A stretch of 64,000 bases of DNA from Symbiodinium natans (taxonomy: Eukaryota > Sar > Dinophyceae > Suessiales > Symbiodiniaceae). A model generated the notes under the pieces. That model was not told where the DNA came from, did not search any database, and saw nothing but the letters and a program-made list of their open reading frames with translations. Numbering within the stretch: the stretch's first letter is position 1; each line of letters starts with the position of its first letter. Of this stretch, positions 43,501-52,439 are shown in pieces. The stretch spans positions 1-64,000 of the forward strand of contig CAJNDS010002452.1 of NCBI GenBank assembly GCA_905221605.1, given 5' to 3'. Position numbers and translations under genes: made by a program.

Positions 43501-44005
43501 GGACAACGAGGTGGCTGTAAAGACGTCGTTGCAAAGCGCAGCGCGGACAGCGTCAGCAAATGAGGAGGAGTTCGTCCAGGCATGCTGGAGATTTCTTCGG
43601 TGGTATTATGGGGATATACCAGAAAATATGCTGATGGAGCTGTTGCCACGTGGAGATATTGCGGCGTTGCCTTTCAACCGTCATAAAAGGAGACGGCTGG
43701 CACGAGCAAAAAGGGTGGTGGTACACCTATTTTCGGGAAAACAAAAATGGCATTTTCCCAGTCGGGATGTGGAGGTACTGGAGCTGGATTTGACAAAAGG
43801 CGGTGACCTACATAATTCGAGCGTCTGGAAGTATCTTCTGCATCTGGCGGCTGAAGGAAAGGTGGTTGCTGTGGTTGGAGGACCTCCATGCAGGACAGTG
43901 TCAAGGTTGAGAGGTGAAGACGGTGGTCCACCTGTATTACGCCGACGCTGTGGGCCTGAACGGTTGGGAGTTAAAAAAGTCTTCCTTGGCCACATCAAGA
44001 ATTAG
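40535..44005 (+). CDS. gag-pol: gag/zinc-finger/protease/methyltransferase N-half segment
   Basis: 1156 residues; the ATG at 40535 is an internal Met of the broken gag. The gag core spans about 270-510. A CCCH finger (CWIYG..C..C..RH) lies at about 543-563 and a CCHC knuckle CFECGAVGHLQPQC at about 573-586, for nucleic-acid binding. Two aspartic-protease signatures follow, VALVDTAATHLVRTL near 700 and GMGMLDSGASHPLRSL near 860; retroviral-type proteases normally carry one per chain. Near the C-terminus, VVVHLFSG (about 1060) and VVGGPPCRTVSRLR (about 1112-1125) resemble motif I and the catalytic PPC motif IV of C5 cytosine methyltransferases. The frame ends just after a six-A run (43973-43978), and the rest of the methyltransferase-like domain continues in the next frame. 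Cytosine methyltransferases captured by dinoflagellate copia elements have been reported before. Confidence 0.75.
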   Translation: MAVVKRALKELLVQTKELGNRLHRVEEKSYTSAASGSASRARSSGVVDANTAYPLGMTPEKQYLPGQVFYTDGTGGFWTVLPDGTWLPIEGYDLPKGCDLQSLPGSRKGDVQVEDEKEVPMMHIAEGKKPSRLPPSNYPTGGPASGGYASGPPGLTHVPITSVPSGVDGSAAPVGNQPGFVSARETATQENSAGSGGYTMVDDVPYRWKMVAGKLELEKVPLTAVTPGIGHGLPQGPGDRVSLPPGAVVPRGMPIIGDSSGTERPEALGKHVMSLPTLADYTPSNPTALGDWIAMIEPMLSSLTDTGRVWWQCVYSKAYQAYAKWLSVSPLERLGIKAELEGLKVVQTVHVLLEQRAVSLLLQAIPERLKTEIVSTRMLGSVMIFYKLLTVYQPGGANERSTMLNFLVQPSPATSISEAIKGARQWAQWRSRLRELRAAEPDATLLIKGLDGLSSALLAKHPTVHFRVASFREKLGVDYSPTSETATKLAEMLQAEFELLLHSADAKKRARLNKAQKGTGDETEEGDKGKGKGKRYSGDGERPFCWIYGKTDAGCKFGSRCKFRHDKDSLERGRCFECGAVGHLQPQCPYKDGASSNVDSNPERSRSKGNSPKGGKGGKGAKWRNANKAEEAEGGDETANAGLDKGSASPSSPSTPNQVLAEALEVLKSMKLSSAQSASSGDPSVRMLCGSGLFQQEGRVALVDTAATHLVRTLFPWECLPDTTVMVQSALGGVTMRITEKGTLIREDNGPLIIPLWLILEFGANLTVINGMCHVGAKSSLDQLLWFEHGCLVMDYKTAEKMVLHAERQRASWSHSQWRNGRADCGVGSSDATLLPKQGEGRGVCVLHVARVSDTNECSGMGMLDSGASHPLRSLRPGEQLPQQKVLVSLAVGSREMCITPGGTLVTPEMVDPLVPIGKASALVGLRVQWRGGKCTASHPVVGELRVRDLNGCPCLEKEVALQIIDEMDWCSPKQALKVARMVQGCPNTDNEVAVKTSLQSAARTASANEEEFVQACWRFLRWYYGDIPENMLMELLPRGDIAALPFNRHKRRRLARAKRVVVHLFSGKQKWHFPSRDVEVLELDLTKGGDLHNSSVWKYLLHLAAEGKVVAVVGGPPCRTVSRLRGEDGGPPVLRRRCGPERLGVKKVFLGHIKN

Positions 44006-44034
44006 CTCAAAAGGATGGTGTTTTACTTCTGAAG

Positions 44035-45921
44035 ATGCTTTTCCTATATGACGTGGCGGTGCATTCAAGGTGTGGAACTGCTGAAGTCATCAATGGAAGT
44101 TCTGTCTTCTTTGGCATGGAAAGCCCTGGGGACCCTGAACTCATAGGGAAAGATTTCTCTCAGAACGGCAAAACGGTCTTGAGTGCTGAGGATCTGGTGG
44201 ATGGTTCTCAGGAAGGGCTCTCGAGTCCTACCTTCTGGAGTTGGCCGGAGGTGAAAAGCTTTTGTGAGCGTTATGCAATGTACGCTGCACATTTTGATCA
44301 AGGAGCATTGGGACATGCTTTGGCGAAACCTACGACTTTCCTGGTGTCTGATATGGAACTATGGGAATCGTTGGAACAGGTTCGCGTGGTTGTTCCGTGG
44401 TCAGCAACATTCGCTTCTACCCTGGAAGAGCGTATTGGACAATCCTCCATATGGGCGCGATGGGCGTTTGGATTGGTTAAAAGAATACGTCACAGGTTGG
44501 CACAATGGTTGCATGAGAGCGATGCTGAACGGGAAGCTATGGTGTTAAAAAAGGAAGAACGAGAAGGGACGTTACGGAGGTTGACAGCTGAGGAGCGAGC
44601 TTTCCGTGACCATTGCCTAAGGGGGCATATTCCTTTCAGACGTGATTGTCAAATCTGTGTGTCTGCCGCTGGAAAAGAGCGTCGCCATTTGAGGCGGAAG
44701 CATGGGGATGCTTACACTTTATCATTGGACTTAGCGGGTCCATACAAGTGTTCAAAGGATGCTCACCAGCAGAAGCCACGACACGCTGTTATTGGTGTGT
44801 ATCAGTTTCCAATGTTGGATCCCAATGTGGGTCGCCCTCCAGAAAAGGAGGAAGATGCGGATGAGGTGGAAGATCAGGTGGCAGATGAAGGTGCTGGTGT
44901 CGGAGAATGGTTAGGCGATGCAGTCGCTAACTTCGAGGAGGAAGACTCTGCGCCGGTGGAACCTGCGCCAGTTCTGGAGGCAGAGGTGTTGAAAATCCAA
45001 GCTTCTGAAAAATCCTGGAAGGAACTGAAAGACCACTTGACCCAGCCTGTCCGAATGATCAACTTCGTTATGGTGGAGCCGATTGTGGACAAGCAGCAAA
45101 CAACTGTTTTGTCGGCAGTTCAAAGAATGATGGTGCGCTTGCAGAGACATGGGTATCCGGTGTTGAGAATCCACTCAGATCGAGCGGGGGAGTTTGTCAA
45201 TGCACGCTTCCGGTCCTTTTGTGAAACTCGTCTGATATATAGGACCACTGGTGATCCTGGAGTCCCGCAAACAAATGGGCGCGCTGAAGCATGTGTGGGT
45301 TTATTCAAACGTGGTGTCAGGTCGCTCTTAAAGGAGGCGCGACTCGGGCCGGCGTACTGGGCACTGGCTGCTCGCCATTGGTCAATGTTACGGTGGCAGA
45401 AAGCTGAAAGGGAGTTGGGGTTGAAACCGAAAGCATTGCTTCCCTTTGGTGCTCAAATTCAAGTCAAACGTCGTCCGTGGGAGTTGCTGGGTCCGGATGG
45501 AACAAAGAAAGGTCGGCAATGGGTCGATCGTACGCAGCCCGCGCTTCTTTTGGGTCCATGCGATGACCTACCTGGTGGTTATTGGGTGGAAGCTCAAGGG
45601 ACTGCAAAAGATCCGGATGAACTGGTGTTATTTCCCTGCACTACGATTTTTTCCAATATAAAGGAACCGCCTGAATTGGAGCTGGAAGGGGTGGTAGAAG
45701 AACAGGAGCCTTCTCCTCCAGAGCATCGTCTCAAGGGGAAAAAACCGGCGCTTCGGTTCGCTGATGAGGAAGGTCCTCCTTTACCTCCGCCTCGCGATCC
45801 TCCAGTTCGCCATCGGTTAAATGGAAAAAAGCCCGGCCTCTTCACTGCGTGGTCATGTGGGCTCCTTGCGCTTGCTTCGCAAGCGGGGGGAGAGTCCGCC
45901 CTTAGAAATTTTCGAAGATGA
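44035..45921 (+). CDS. pol: methyltransferase C-half and integrase segment
   Basis: 628 residues. The frame is open upstream of the ATG (back to 43977), so the start is artificial. The first 120 residues (FFGMESPGDPE, FWSWPEVKSFCERYAMYAAH, FDQGALGHALAKPTTFLVSD) continue the methyltransferase-like domain of the preceding frame. Integrase follows: an HHCC zinc-binding site HCLRGH..DCQIC near 192-207, first Asp in LSLDLAGPY (about 231), second Asp in RIHSDRAGEF (about 379) and Glu in NGRAEACVGLFKR (about 418). The second and third are about 38 apart, as expected, while about 90 acidic residues are inserted between the first two. The C-terminal tail holds two related HRL(K/N)GKKP units. The frame ends 100 bp into the next one, and the switch again falls at a six-A run (45825-45830). 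Confidence 0.75.
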   Translation: MLFLYDVAVHSRCGTAEVINGSSVFFGMESPGDPELIGKDFSQNGKTVLSAEDLVDGSQEGLSSPTFWSWPEVKSFCERYAMYAAHFDQGALGHALAKPTTFLVSDMELWESLEQVRVVVPWSATFASTLEERIGQSSIWARWAFGLVKRIRHRLAQWLHESDAEREAMVLKKEEREGTLRRLTAEERAFRDHCLRGHIPFRRDCQICVSAAGKERRHLRRKHGDAYTLSLDLAGPYKCSKDAHQQKPRHAVIGVYQFPMLDPNVGRPPEKEEDADEVEDQVADEGAGVGEWLGDAVANFEEEDSAPVEPAPVLEAEVLKIQASEKSWKELKDHLTQPVRMINFVMVEPIVDKQQTTVLSAVQRMMVRLQRHGYPVLRIHSDRAGEFVNARFRSFCETRLIYRTTGDPGVPQTNGRAEACVGLFKRGVRSLLKEARLGPAYWALAARHWSMLRWQKAERELGLKPKALLPFGAQIQVKRRPWELLGPDGTKKGRQWVDRTQPALLLGPCDDLPGGYWVEAQGTAKDPDELVLFPCTTIFSNIKEPPELELEGVVEEQEPSPPEHRLKGKKPALRFADEEGPPLPPPRDPPVRHRLNGKKPGLFTAWSCGLLALASQAGGESALRNFRR

Positions 45922-48900
45922 CATGCAGGGTCTGGGGGAGCTGGAAGATAATGCAGATGTTGAGGACAATGTTCCTGGTGATGAGTATTGGCCGACTTGC
46001 TGTTCTCCTCATGAAAATGCTTATTTGGTCTGCAAAAGTGAGACTGCCGAGGAGGGAACACAGTTGGAAAAAGAAGAGCAAAAAGCCAAGTCAATGTATG
46101 AAAGGTCTATGTATGATTACGTGGACTGTGAGGAGCTTTTGGAAGGGATTGTATACCCAAAGAGGGTGAATCGAAGAGGTGGTATCAACAATTGGTGCAC
46201 AAGTACGCGAGCTCTGGTGTTGGGCCACTATACTCATGGCGGAGTGTTTGGTATTACAAAAGAGACTCATCGAAGGCCATGGCTATGTCGTTATTTAGCA
46301 TCATTCGTGAGGCACCACAATCCTGAAGCCAAATTTTCTGCTCTTCAGATCTCGTGCAATGCTCCGGTGTCATTGCATAGGGATAGTCACAATGAAAAAC
46401 ATTGCTGCAATTATGTGTGTGGCTTTGGTGACTATAAAGATGGTCAGCTGTGGGTTGAGGATGAAAAGGTTTTAGAGGAAGGAGCTGAAGTGGTGGAGCA
46501 ATCCTATGGGAAGAAAGTCTTACCTGGAAAATTGGTGGATATCCACTGGAACTTCATGTCGTTCTTTCCGAGAAAACTGCATGGCCCTATGCCTTGGAAA
46601 GGGAACAGGGTATCCTTGACAGGGTACACACCTGTTTTTATGGAGCGTTTGAGCTACAAGGATAGGTGCTATCTTCTCCAATGCAAGTTTCCTCTTCCGG
46701 AACCACAAGCTGAAGAAGGTGAAAAAAGGAAATGGTTAAAAATGACGTTGAAAGAGACCTCGCTGGACGACCTTGCAGAGGAAGTCGACTACGCTGTGTT
46801 CGAAGCGCATCAATGGGCTCTAGAGGAGCATTTGAGTATTCGACGCCTAATTGCTGAACAGGAATGTTGCATTTTGGACGAGTTCCATGGATCGGCCAAT
46901 GAGTCGAATGAGGAAAAAGGATCAGAGACTAGAGAATGGCTGGTTAAAGCAAAAAGGGCTGAGGAACAGCTCTCGAAGTTTTTGGTCAAAGCAGCTCAAG
47001 TTCAGCAAATGGTACAAGAAAATACCGCGCTTGAGGCAGCAGAGGAGGTTGAGTTCCTGCAAACAAAAACAATCCCTACACAAGAAGCCATGCAAGAGCT
47101 GGAAAAGTGGAGGGAATCATTGTCGGACGAGGTGACGTCTTTGGTGAAAGAGTTGGAGGTGGTGGAACCAACAACTCAAGAAAAGCTGGACAAATTGGCG
47201 GAAGAGCCTAATGCACCGGTGATTGAGTACGTTCCCAGTCTGGTGGTGTTTACCCGGAAGCAAGGGACAGGGAGGCGACGTGCCCGTATCTGTGCATGTG
47301 GAAATTTTATTTCGTCAACGGCAGCTACAGAATATGAAGGGCCGAGGTCCCTCAGTCGTCACTCGCTGTACGCTCCTGGTTTAGATTCAACTACATTCAG
47401 GTGTCAAGTGAGGCACGCAGCATATATGGTGTGGATCATCGCTGGTTTAGACATTTCCAAAGCTTTTCTGACGGCGCCGATGAATAGGGCGCAAAGAGAA
47501 GGGCGTCTGGTGGTGGTGCAGCCCCCAAGGGCGGCGGTGAAATTGGGTCTTTGCACAAAGGAGGAGCGGTGGATTGTGAGAAAGGCCTTGTACGGTTTGG
47601 CCGAAAGTCCTGCAGCATGGGTGGAGTGGCGAGACCAACGTCTTCAAGGTATGTCTTGGGTGTCAAAGGATGGACAAGCAATGAGCTTTCAGAGGTCCAA
47701 TGCAGACCCAAGTCTGTTCCTTATTATGGCACAAGAAAAGCCGGAAGGTGCAAGCAAGTTGGTAGGGACAATGGGTCTTTACGTGGATGATATTTTGATG
47801 GCGGGGACTATGACAGTGCTCCGGGAAGCCTTGGAACAGATCAGGAAGGAGTGGAAAACTTCTGAACCCGAGTTCTGTGGTCCAGGCTGTGGTGATGGAT
47901 TCCTGAAGTTTTTGGGTGTCCAAATCTGGTATCGAAATGGCAGCTTCTTTCTCAACCAGGAGGACTTCGTGAGAGATTTGCTGAACCGACGAGGGTATCA
48001 GATCGATGAAACTGGAAAAGGGAGTAACCTGCCAATGGTGAAAGAAACTCCAGGTGAAGAAGAGGAGGTAGATATTCCTTCCTTGCGAGCGGCTCAAGGT
48101 GCCGTAGGGGAGTTCCTCTGGGTGGCAATCAAAACTCGACCTGATTTGGCGTTCTGCACGAGCCAGTTGTCTTTGTGGACATCCCGAAGGCCGCGATTTG
48201 TGGTTAAAAAGGCTGAGGAGGTTTTCCGATACCTTGCTGCAACTCCAACGTTAGGCCTGACGTTCGGAGCAATCGCAACATGCGAAAAAGAAAGAAATGA
48301 GGTGTTGCGTTATGGACGAGGCGTTAAGGTGGTGGAGTCCTACGCGGATGCCAGCTTTGCGGCAGGTGAAAATGAAAAGAGCCACTCAGGAGCAGTGGTG
48401 GTGTGGGGTGATTGTCCAGTGATGTGGGCAACACAAAGACAATCAACGGTGGCTTTAAGTACGGCTGAAGCTGAATTACATGCGTCCATAGAGGGAGCAA
48501 CGATGATTCAGTCGTGCACCCCTATAATTGCCGCTTTGGTTGGAACAGGTGAAGAATCGCTGCAAAAAGTGCTGTATACAGATTCGGTTTCGACATGCTC
48601 AATCATTCAATATCCGGCTGGAAGCTGGAGGACAAGACACCTGAGAATTCGAGCAGCCGGTGTCAGGTCTCTGGTAGACCGTGGTTATATGGTGATCGCG
48701 CACCTTCGCGGTGAGTATATGATCGCTGACCTGTTGACCAAATTGATGAGTGGACAGGTGTATGCAAAGCAAAAGGCACTTTGGGGTCTCCGACTGTTGG
48801 TACAAGGGACTGACTTGAAGAGGGCCTCGCTTGCAATGGCGGTCATGATGGTGGCTGCATCTCTGCAAGGGATGGCAACTGGTGGAGAAGAAGTGTCAAA

Positions 48901-49282
48901 TGCTGGTTTCTTTTGCTCAGAAGAAGGGGTGTGCAAGGTCGCCAACACATCTACGGTTATGGTTCTGGCTCAAGGTATTGAAATGCTCGTCAACAATTCA
49001 GACCTTGTTGCGTATTTGGTGGCAGCAATTATACTCTGGGAGTTGGCATGGTGCCTCTTTCGGCAGCTGTATAAAAGGCTGTGGGTTAAGAAAGTGGTGG
49101 TTATTCCTGCGAGTGCCACTTTGTATACAACAGTGGGTGGGAACTGTATGCACGCAAGCAGTGACTGTGATGTTCTGCGATATTCACAGCCCAGGGCTAA
49201 GACGCTTTGTAAGCATTGCCTCAAGGATGGCTGGGTGGTGAATGCCGAGTTCCTTGGTCAGGAACGGGCCGCTGGAACGTGA
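45821..49282 (+). CDS. pol: 2OG-Fe(II) oxygenase-like / RT / RNase H / TM-Cys segment
   Basis: 1153 residues. Around 120-280 lies a 2OG-Fe(II) oxygenase-like domain: iron ligands H186-x-D188 (LHRDSHN), GFGDYKDGQLWVED, distal H254 in FFPRKLHGP and R263 in WKGNRVSLTGYTP. A coiled, acidic linker follows. Reverse transcriptase spans about 465-760, with LDISKAFL, the catalytic YVDD at about 654-657 and FLGVQIW. RNase H begins near 840 (ESYADASFA, STAEAELHASIEGA). The C-terminus adds a hydrophobic segment (LVAYLVAAIILWELAWCLF, about 1060-1080) and a Cys/His module (TVGGNCMHASSDCDVL...LCKHCLKDGW). All active-site residues are present. The ATG is internal, because the upstream frame is displaced by one nucleotide at 45825-45830. 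Confidence 0.8.
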   Translation: MEKSPASSLRGHVGSLRLLRKRGESPPLEIFEDDMQGLGELEDNADVEDNVPGDEYWPTCCSPHENAYLVCKSETAEEGTQLEKEEQKAKSMYERSMYDYVDCEELLEGIVYPKRVNRRGGINNWCTSTRALVLGHYTHGGVFGITKETHRRPWLCRYLASFVRHHNPEAKFSALQISCNAPVSLHRDSHNEKHCCNYVCGFGDYKDGQLWVEDEKVLEEGAEVVEQSYGKKVLPGKLVDIHWNFMSFFPRKLHGPMPWKGNRVSLTGYTPVFMERLSYKDRCYLLQCKFPLPEPQAEEGEKRKWLKMTLKETSLDDLAEEVDYAVFEAHQWALEEHLSIRRLIAEQECCILDEFHGSANESNEEKGSETREWLVKAKRAEEQLSKFLVKAAQVQQMVQENTALEAAEEVEFLQTKTIPTQEAMQELEKWRESLSDEVTSLVKELEVVEPTTQEKLDKLAEEPNAPVIEYVPSLVVFTRKQGTGRRRARICACGNFISSTAATEYEGPRSLSRHSLYAPGLDSTTFRCQVRHAAYMVWIIAGLDISKAFLTAPMNRAQREGRLVVVQPPRAAVKLGLCTKEERWIVRKALYGLAESPAAWVEWRDQRLQGMSWVSKDGQAMSFQRSNADPSLFLIMAQEKPEGASKLVGTMGLYVDDILMAGTMTVLREALEQIRKEWKTSEPEFCGPGCGDGFLKFLGVQIWYRNGSFFLNQEDFVRDLLNRRGYQIDETGKGSNLPMVKETPGEEEEVDIPSLRAAQGAVGEFLWVAIKTRPDLAFCTSQLSLWTSRRPRFVVKKAEEVFRYLAATPTLGLTFGAIATCEKERNEVLRYGRGVKVVESYADASFAAGENEKSHSGAVVVWGDCPVMWATQRQSTVALSTAEAELHASIEGATMIQSCTPIIAALVGTGEESLQKVLYTDSVSTCSIIQYPAGSWRTRHLRIRAAGVRSLVDRGYMVIAHLRGEYMIADLLTKLMSGQVYAKQKALWGLRLLVQGTDLKRASLAMAVMMVAASLQGMATGGEEVSNAGFFCSEEGVCKVANTSTVMVLAQGIEMLVNNSDLVAYLVAAIILWELAWCLFRQLYKRLWVKKVVVIPASATLYTTVGGNCMHASSDCDVLRYSQPRAKTLCKHCLKDGWVVNAEFLGQERAAGT

Positions 49283-49467
49283 ATTTTTCAAGTGCGAGGT
49301 GAAAAAATCCTCAATGGTAAGGGATTCGGCCAATGAGCTGAAGGTTCGTCCTGGATGACGTAAAACCATAATGTGCATTTCAAGCAGCTGGCGGCTGCCT
49401 AAATGGCGGTTTTTGGCCAAAGATCTGCACCTCCAATGTGTCCTAGGAAATTCTAGGACAGGGGGAG
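49283..49467 (+). other. 3' untranslated region and polypurine tract of copy 1
   Basis: 185 bp, about 90% similar to the equivalent part of copy 2. It ends in CCTAGGAAATTCTAGG followed by the polypurine tract GGACAGGGGGAG (49456-49467) directly before the LTR. Confidence 0.75.
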
Positions 49468-49678
49468 TGCGGAGCTGCAGCTGGTATTGTAGAAAGGAGT
49501 TAGTGTTGGGAGGTGAAGGGGTCAATGTACCCGGCACAAATTTTTGGCTCAAGAACTTGGGCAATGCGCCCTGAGGAAAAGTGTCTTTCTGGGTTTGGTG
49601 TTGGTCGGTCCAGGGGATCAAGGGCTTCTGTTGGGGTTGACTGTTTTGTTCCCTGTCCTCCTTCGGTTGCCCCCCGTA
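49468..49678 (+). repeat. 3' LTR, retroelement copy 1
   Basis: 211 bp, TGCGGAGC...CCCCGTA. It contains TTTTGGCTCAAG at 49542-49553, a 12-nt exact match to the 3' end of the dinoflagellate spliced leader. Confidence 0.9.
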
Positions 49679-49770
49679 CCCTAAACCCTACACCCTAAAC
49701 CCTAAACACTAAACCCTAAACCCTAAGCCCTAAAACCTAAACCCTAAACACTAACCCTAAATCCTACCCT
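49679..49770. repeat. CCCTAAA array right of retroelement
   Basis: Begins with the target duplication CCCTA; includes CACTAAA variants. With the left flank it forms the split target array. Confidence 0.9.
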
Positions 49771-49832
49771 TCAGGGATGCTAAGGACTCTGCGGCGAGGG
49801 CACGGGTCGGGCCAAAGTTCACCTGGCATGCG

Positions 49833-49836
<4 letters not shown>

Positions 49837-49890
<54 letters not shown>

Positions 49891-49896
49891 GCTCTT
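49837..49896. repeat. (CT)n microsatellite
   Basis: About 55 bp with one CTCCTC interruption. Confidence 0.95.
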
Positions 49897-49929
49897 TTTG
49901 AAGGGGGGGCGGGGGGGGGTCCCAAAACG

Positions 49930-50435
49930 GCTTTAGGGTTTAGGGTTTAGGGTTTAGGGTTTAGGGTTTAGGGTCTAGGATTTAGGGTTTAGGGTTTACG
50001 GAAAGTTGAGGCTTTCGCGGGGGAGGGCTTCGAAGGGGGCGGGCTCCCAAGACGGCTTCAGGGGCGTTTAGGGCTTTGAGGGTTTTGGGGTTTAGGATCT
50101 ACGGTTCAAGGCTTTTAGGGTTTCTCAATAGGGTTCATCTTAGGCGTGTTTGGCGTTGTTGCAATTTGCAGTTTAGGCTCGTGAGGTTGAAACGGCGGAG
50201 CTCCTCAAACTGGAATTGTGGGGTCCCTCAGCTCTGCACGCCTAAACCCTACACCCTAAACCCTAAACCCTAAACCCGAACCCGAAACCAAAACCCTACA
50301 CCCTAAACCCTACACCCTAAACCCTAAACCCCTAAACCTTACACCCTAAACCCTAACCCCCTAAACCCGAAACCAAAACCCTCGACCCCCCGAAGAAGCA
50401 CCTCGCCGGTTCGGAGCCCGCTTTAAAACCCTCTG
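49930..50435. repeat. TTTAGGG and CCCTAAA arrays
   Basis: TTTAGGG 49932-49999; CCCTAAA-type with CCCTACA variants 50242-50385. The DNA between holds no recognised gene. Confidence 0.8.
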
Positions 50436-50650
50436 GCACTTGAAGGTTTATGGTACTTATTGACCAATGATAACTGTATTTATACTCCGGACGATTTAAG
50501 AGCACTTGAAGGTTTCTGGTACTTATTGACAAATAATTATAACTGTACATATCACCCAAATTGTAACCATCTTAGGGCACTTAAGGGACTTATAAGTGGG
50601 TTATAGGTACAACTCTAAATCGTTAAGAAGTACACTGAATCTCCAAGTAG
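50436..50650. mobile_element. TIR-B element, left end duplicated
   Basis: Two successive left ends (GCACTTGAAGGTTTATGGTA at 50436 and GCACTTGAAGGTTTCTGGTA at 50502) share one right end, ATCTCCAAGTAG at 50639-50650. The inner copy has TTATAAGTGGGTTATAGGTA as in other members. It looks like a nested or tandemly duplicated insertion. Confidence 0.65.
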
Positions 50651-51615
50651 CTCTTCCTTGGCTAGCCCTTAATACCCTGGGTTTGGGGTTTAGGATGTAG
50701 GGCAGGGCTTAGGGTTTAGGGCTTGGGGGGGACAAGTCTTTCTGTCCCACCAGAGAGTCCCCAAAGCCGCGACTCATAGCCTATAACATGTAAACCCGAA
50801 ACCATAAGCTTCCCCAAGCACGACGGGCGCGGTCACCTCGACCTGCGCCAAGGCTGCCGTGGAGCGGGTTTGGGGTTCAGAGTTAGGGGGCTCATTGAAC
50901 TATGCGTGGTTACACCGGCTCCCCAAAAAACCCTCGACCAGTGAAGCCAAATTGGCACTGCCGATCAGGGTACCGCTACGCAACCCGAAACCGAAACGCT
51001 AAGGAGGGTTTGGGGTTTAGGGTTCAGGGTTTGGGGTTCAGGCGCCGAAACCCCGCTAGTTCACCTGCATAACCTAAACCCCTAAACCTGGGGAGTGGGG
51101 TGGAGTGGAGTGGAGTGGAGAATTGGCCGAGGCGCCTAACAAAAAGGCGACACCTCCGGCGAAGCTTGCCAGCCCGCAGGAGCAACATACGAAGCAACCA
51201 ACACAACAGGCAGCAACCACGACGACGATCGCGGTACTCCTCTTCCACCTCCCAAAAAAACAAGAAAGACAATAGGTGGCTTCGGTAATTACAGCCAAAC
51301 CGCCAGGTCCGGCACCCTGACCGAGTGTGAGTGAGCCATCAAGAGGGCGCAAAAACACAAACGCATGGCCAAAGAAAGCACAGGGCGCCCAAAATTTGTG
51401 TCCCGGTGACCGCCCGCGATCTGAGTCTCACAACCCTTTGAAGCTGCCGTGCCCCGGACAGCCTCTAGACACGGCCAGTCCCCCCTGCCTGATCAGCCAA
51501 TCAGCTGACGCGTGCACCTCCAGGCATATCCTCTCCTCCTCCAGAATCCATGGGGCGCACAGCCTTTGAACGCCTAACTTCCCTTCAGACAGTTACACGC
51601 ACACGCGACACAAGA
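50651..51615. other. unique region
   Basis: Short degenerate arrays at 50680-50730 and 51007-51040, and a (GGAGT)n patch at 51095-51120. 51120-51600 is unique and GC-rich with no recognised gene. Confidence 0.45.
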
Positions 51616-52358
<743 letters not shown>

Positions 52359-52439
52359 CAACAATACCCGGAAACAATCCAAGAATAAGGAAAACGAAAA
52401 AGCAGACCAAGTGGCTGGCCCCCGCCTAGGCGCAAGCAG

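Larger units (their letters stand above)
39813..49678 (+). mobile_element. Ty1/copia-type LTR retrotransposon, copy 1
   Basis: A 9866-bp element: 5' LTR 39813-40017, primer-binding site 40018-40031, frame-broken gag-pol, polypurine tract before 49468, 3' LTR 49468-49678. It is flanked by CCCTA (39808-39812 and 49679-49683). The domain order is gag, zinc fingers, two protease motifs, methyltransferase-like, integrase, 2OG oxygenase-like, RT, RNase H, TM/Cys module. Integrase before RT defines the Ty1/copia order. The LTRs differ by one substitution and one 6-bp indel, so the insertion is young, yet three frame breaks make this copy non-autonomous unless frameshifting occurs. Confidence 0.9.

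Noticed and set aside
45825-45831. Canonical -1 slippery heptamer A AAA AAG between integrase and RT frames
   Set aside because: The -1 frame stops after about 25 codons and the RT frame is +1, so it does not explain the join.
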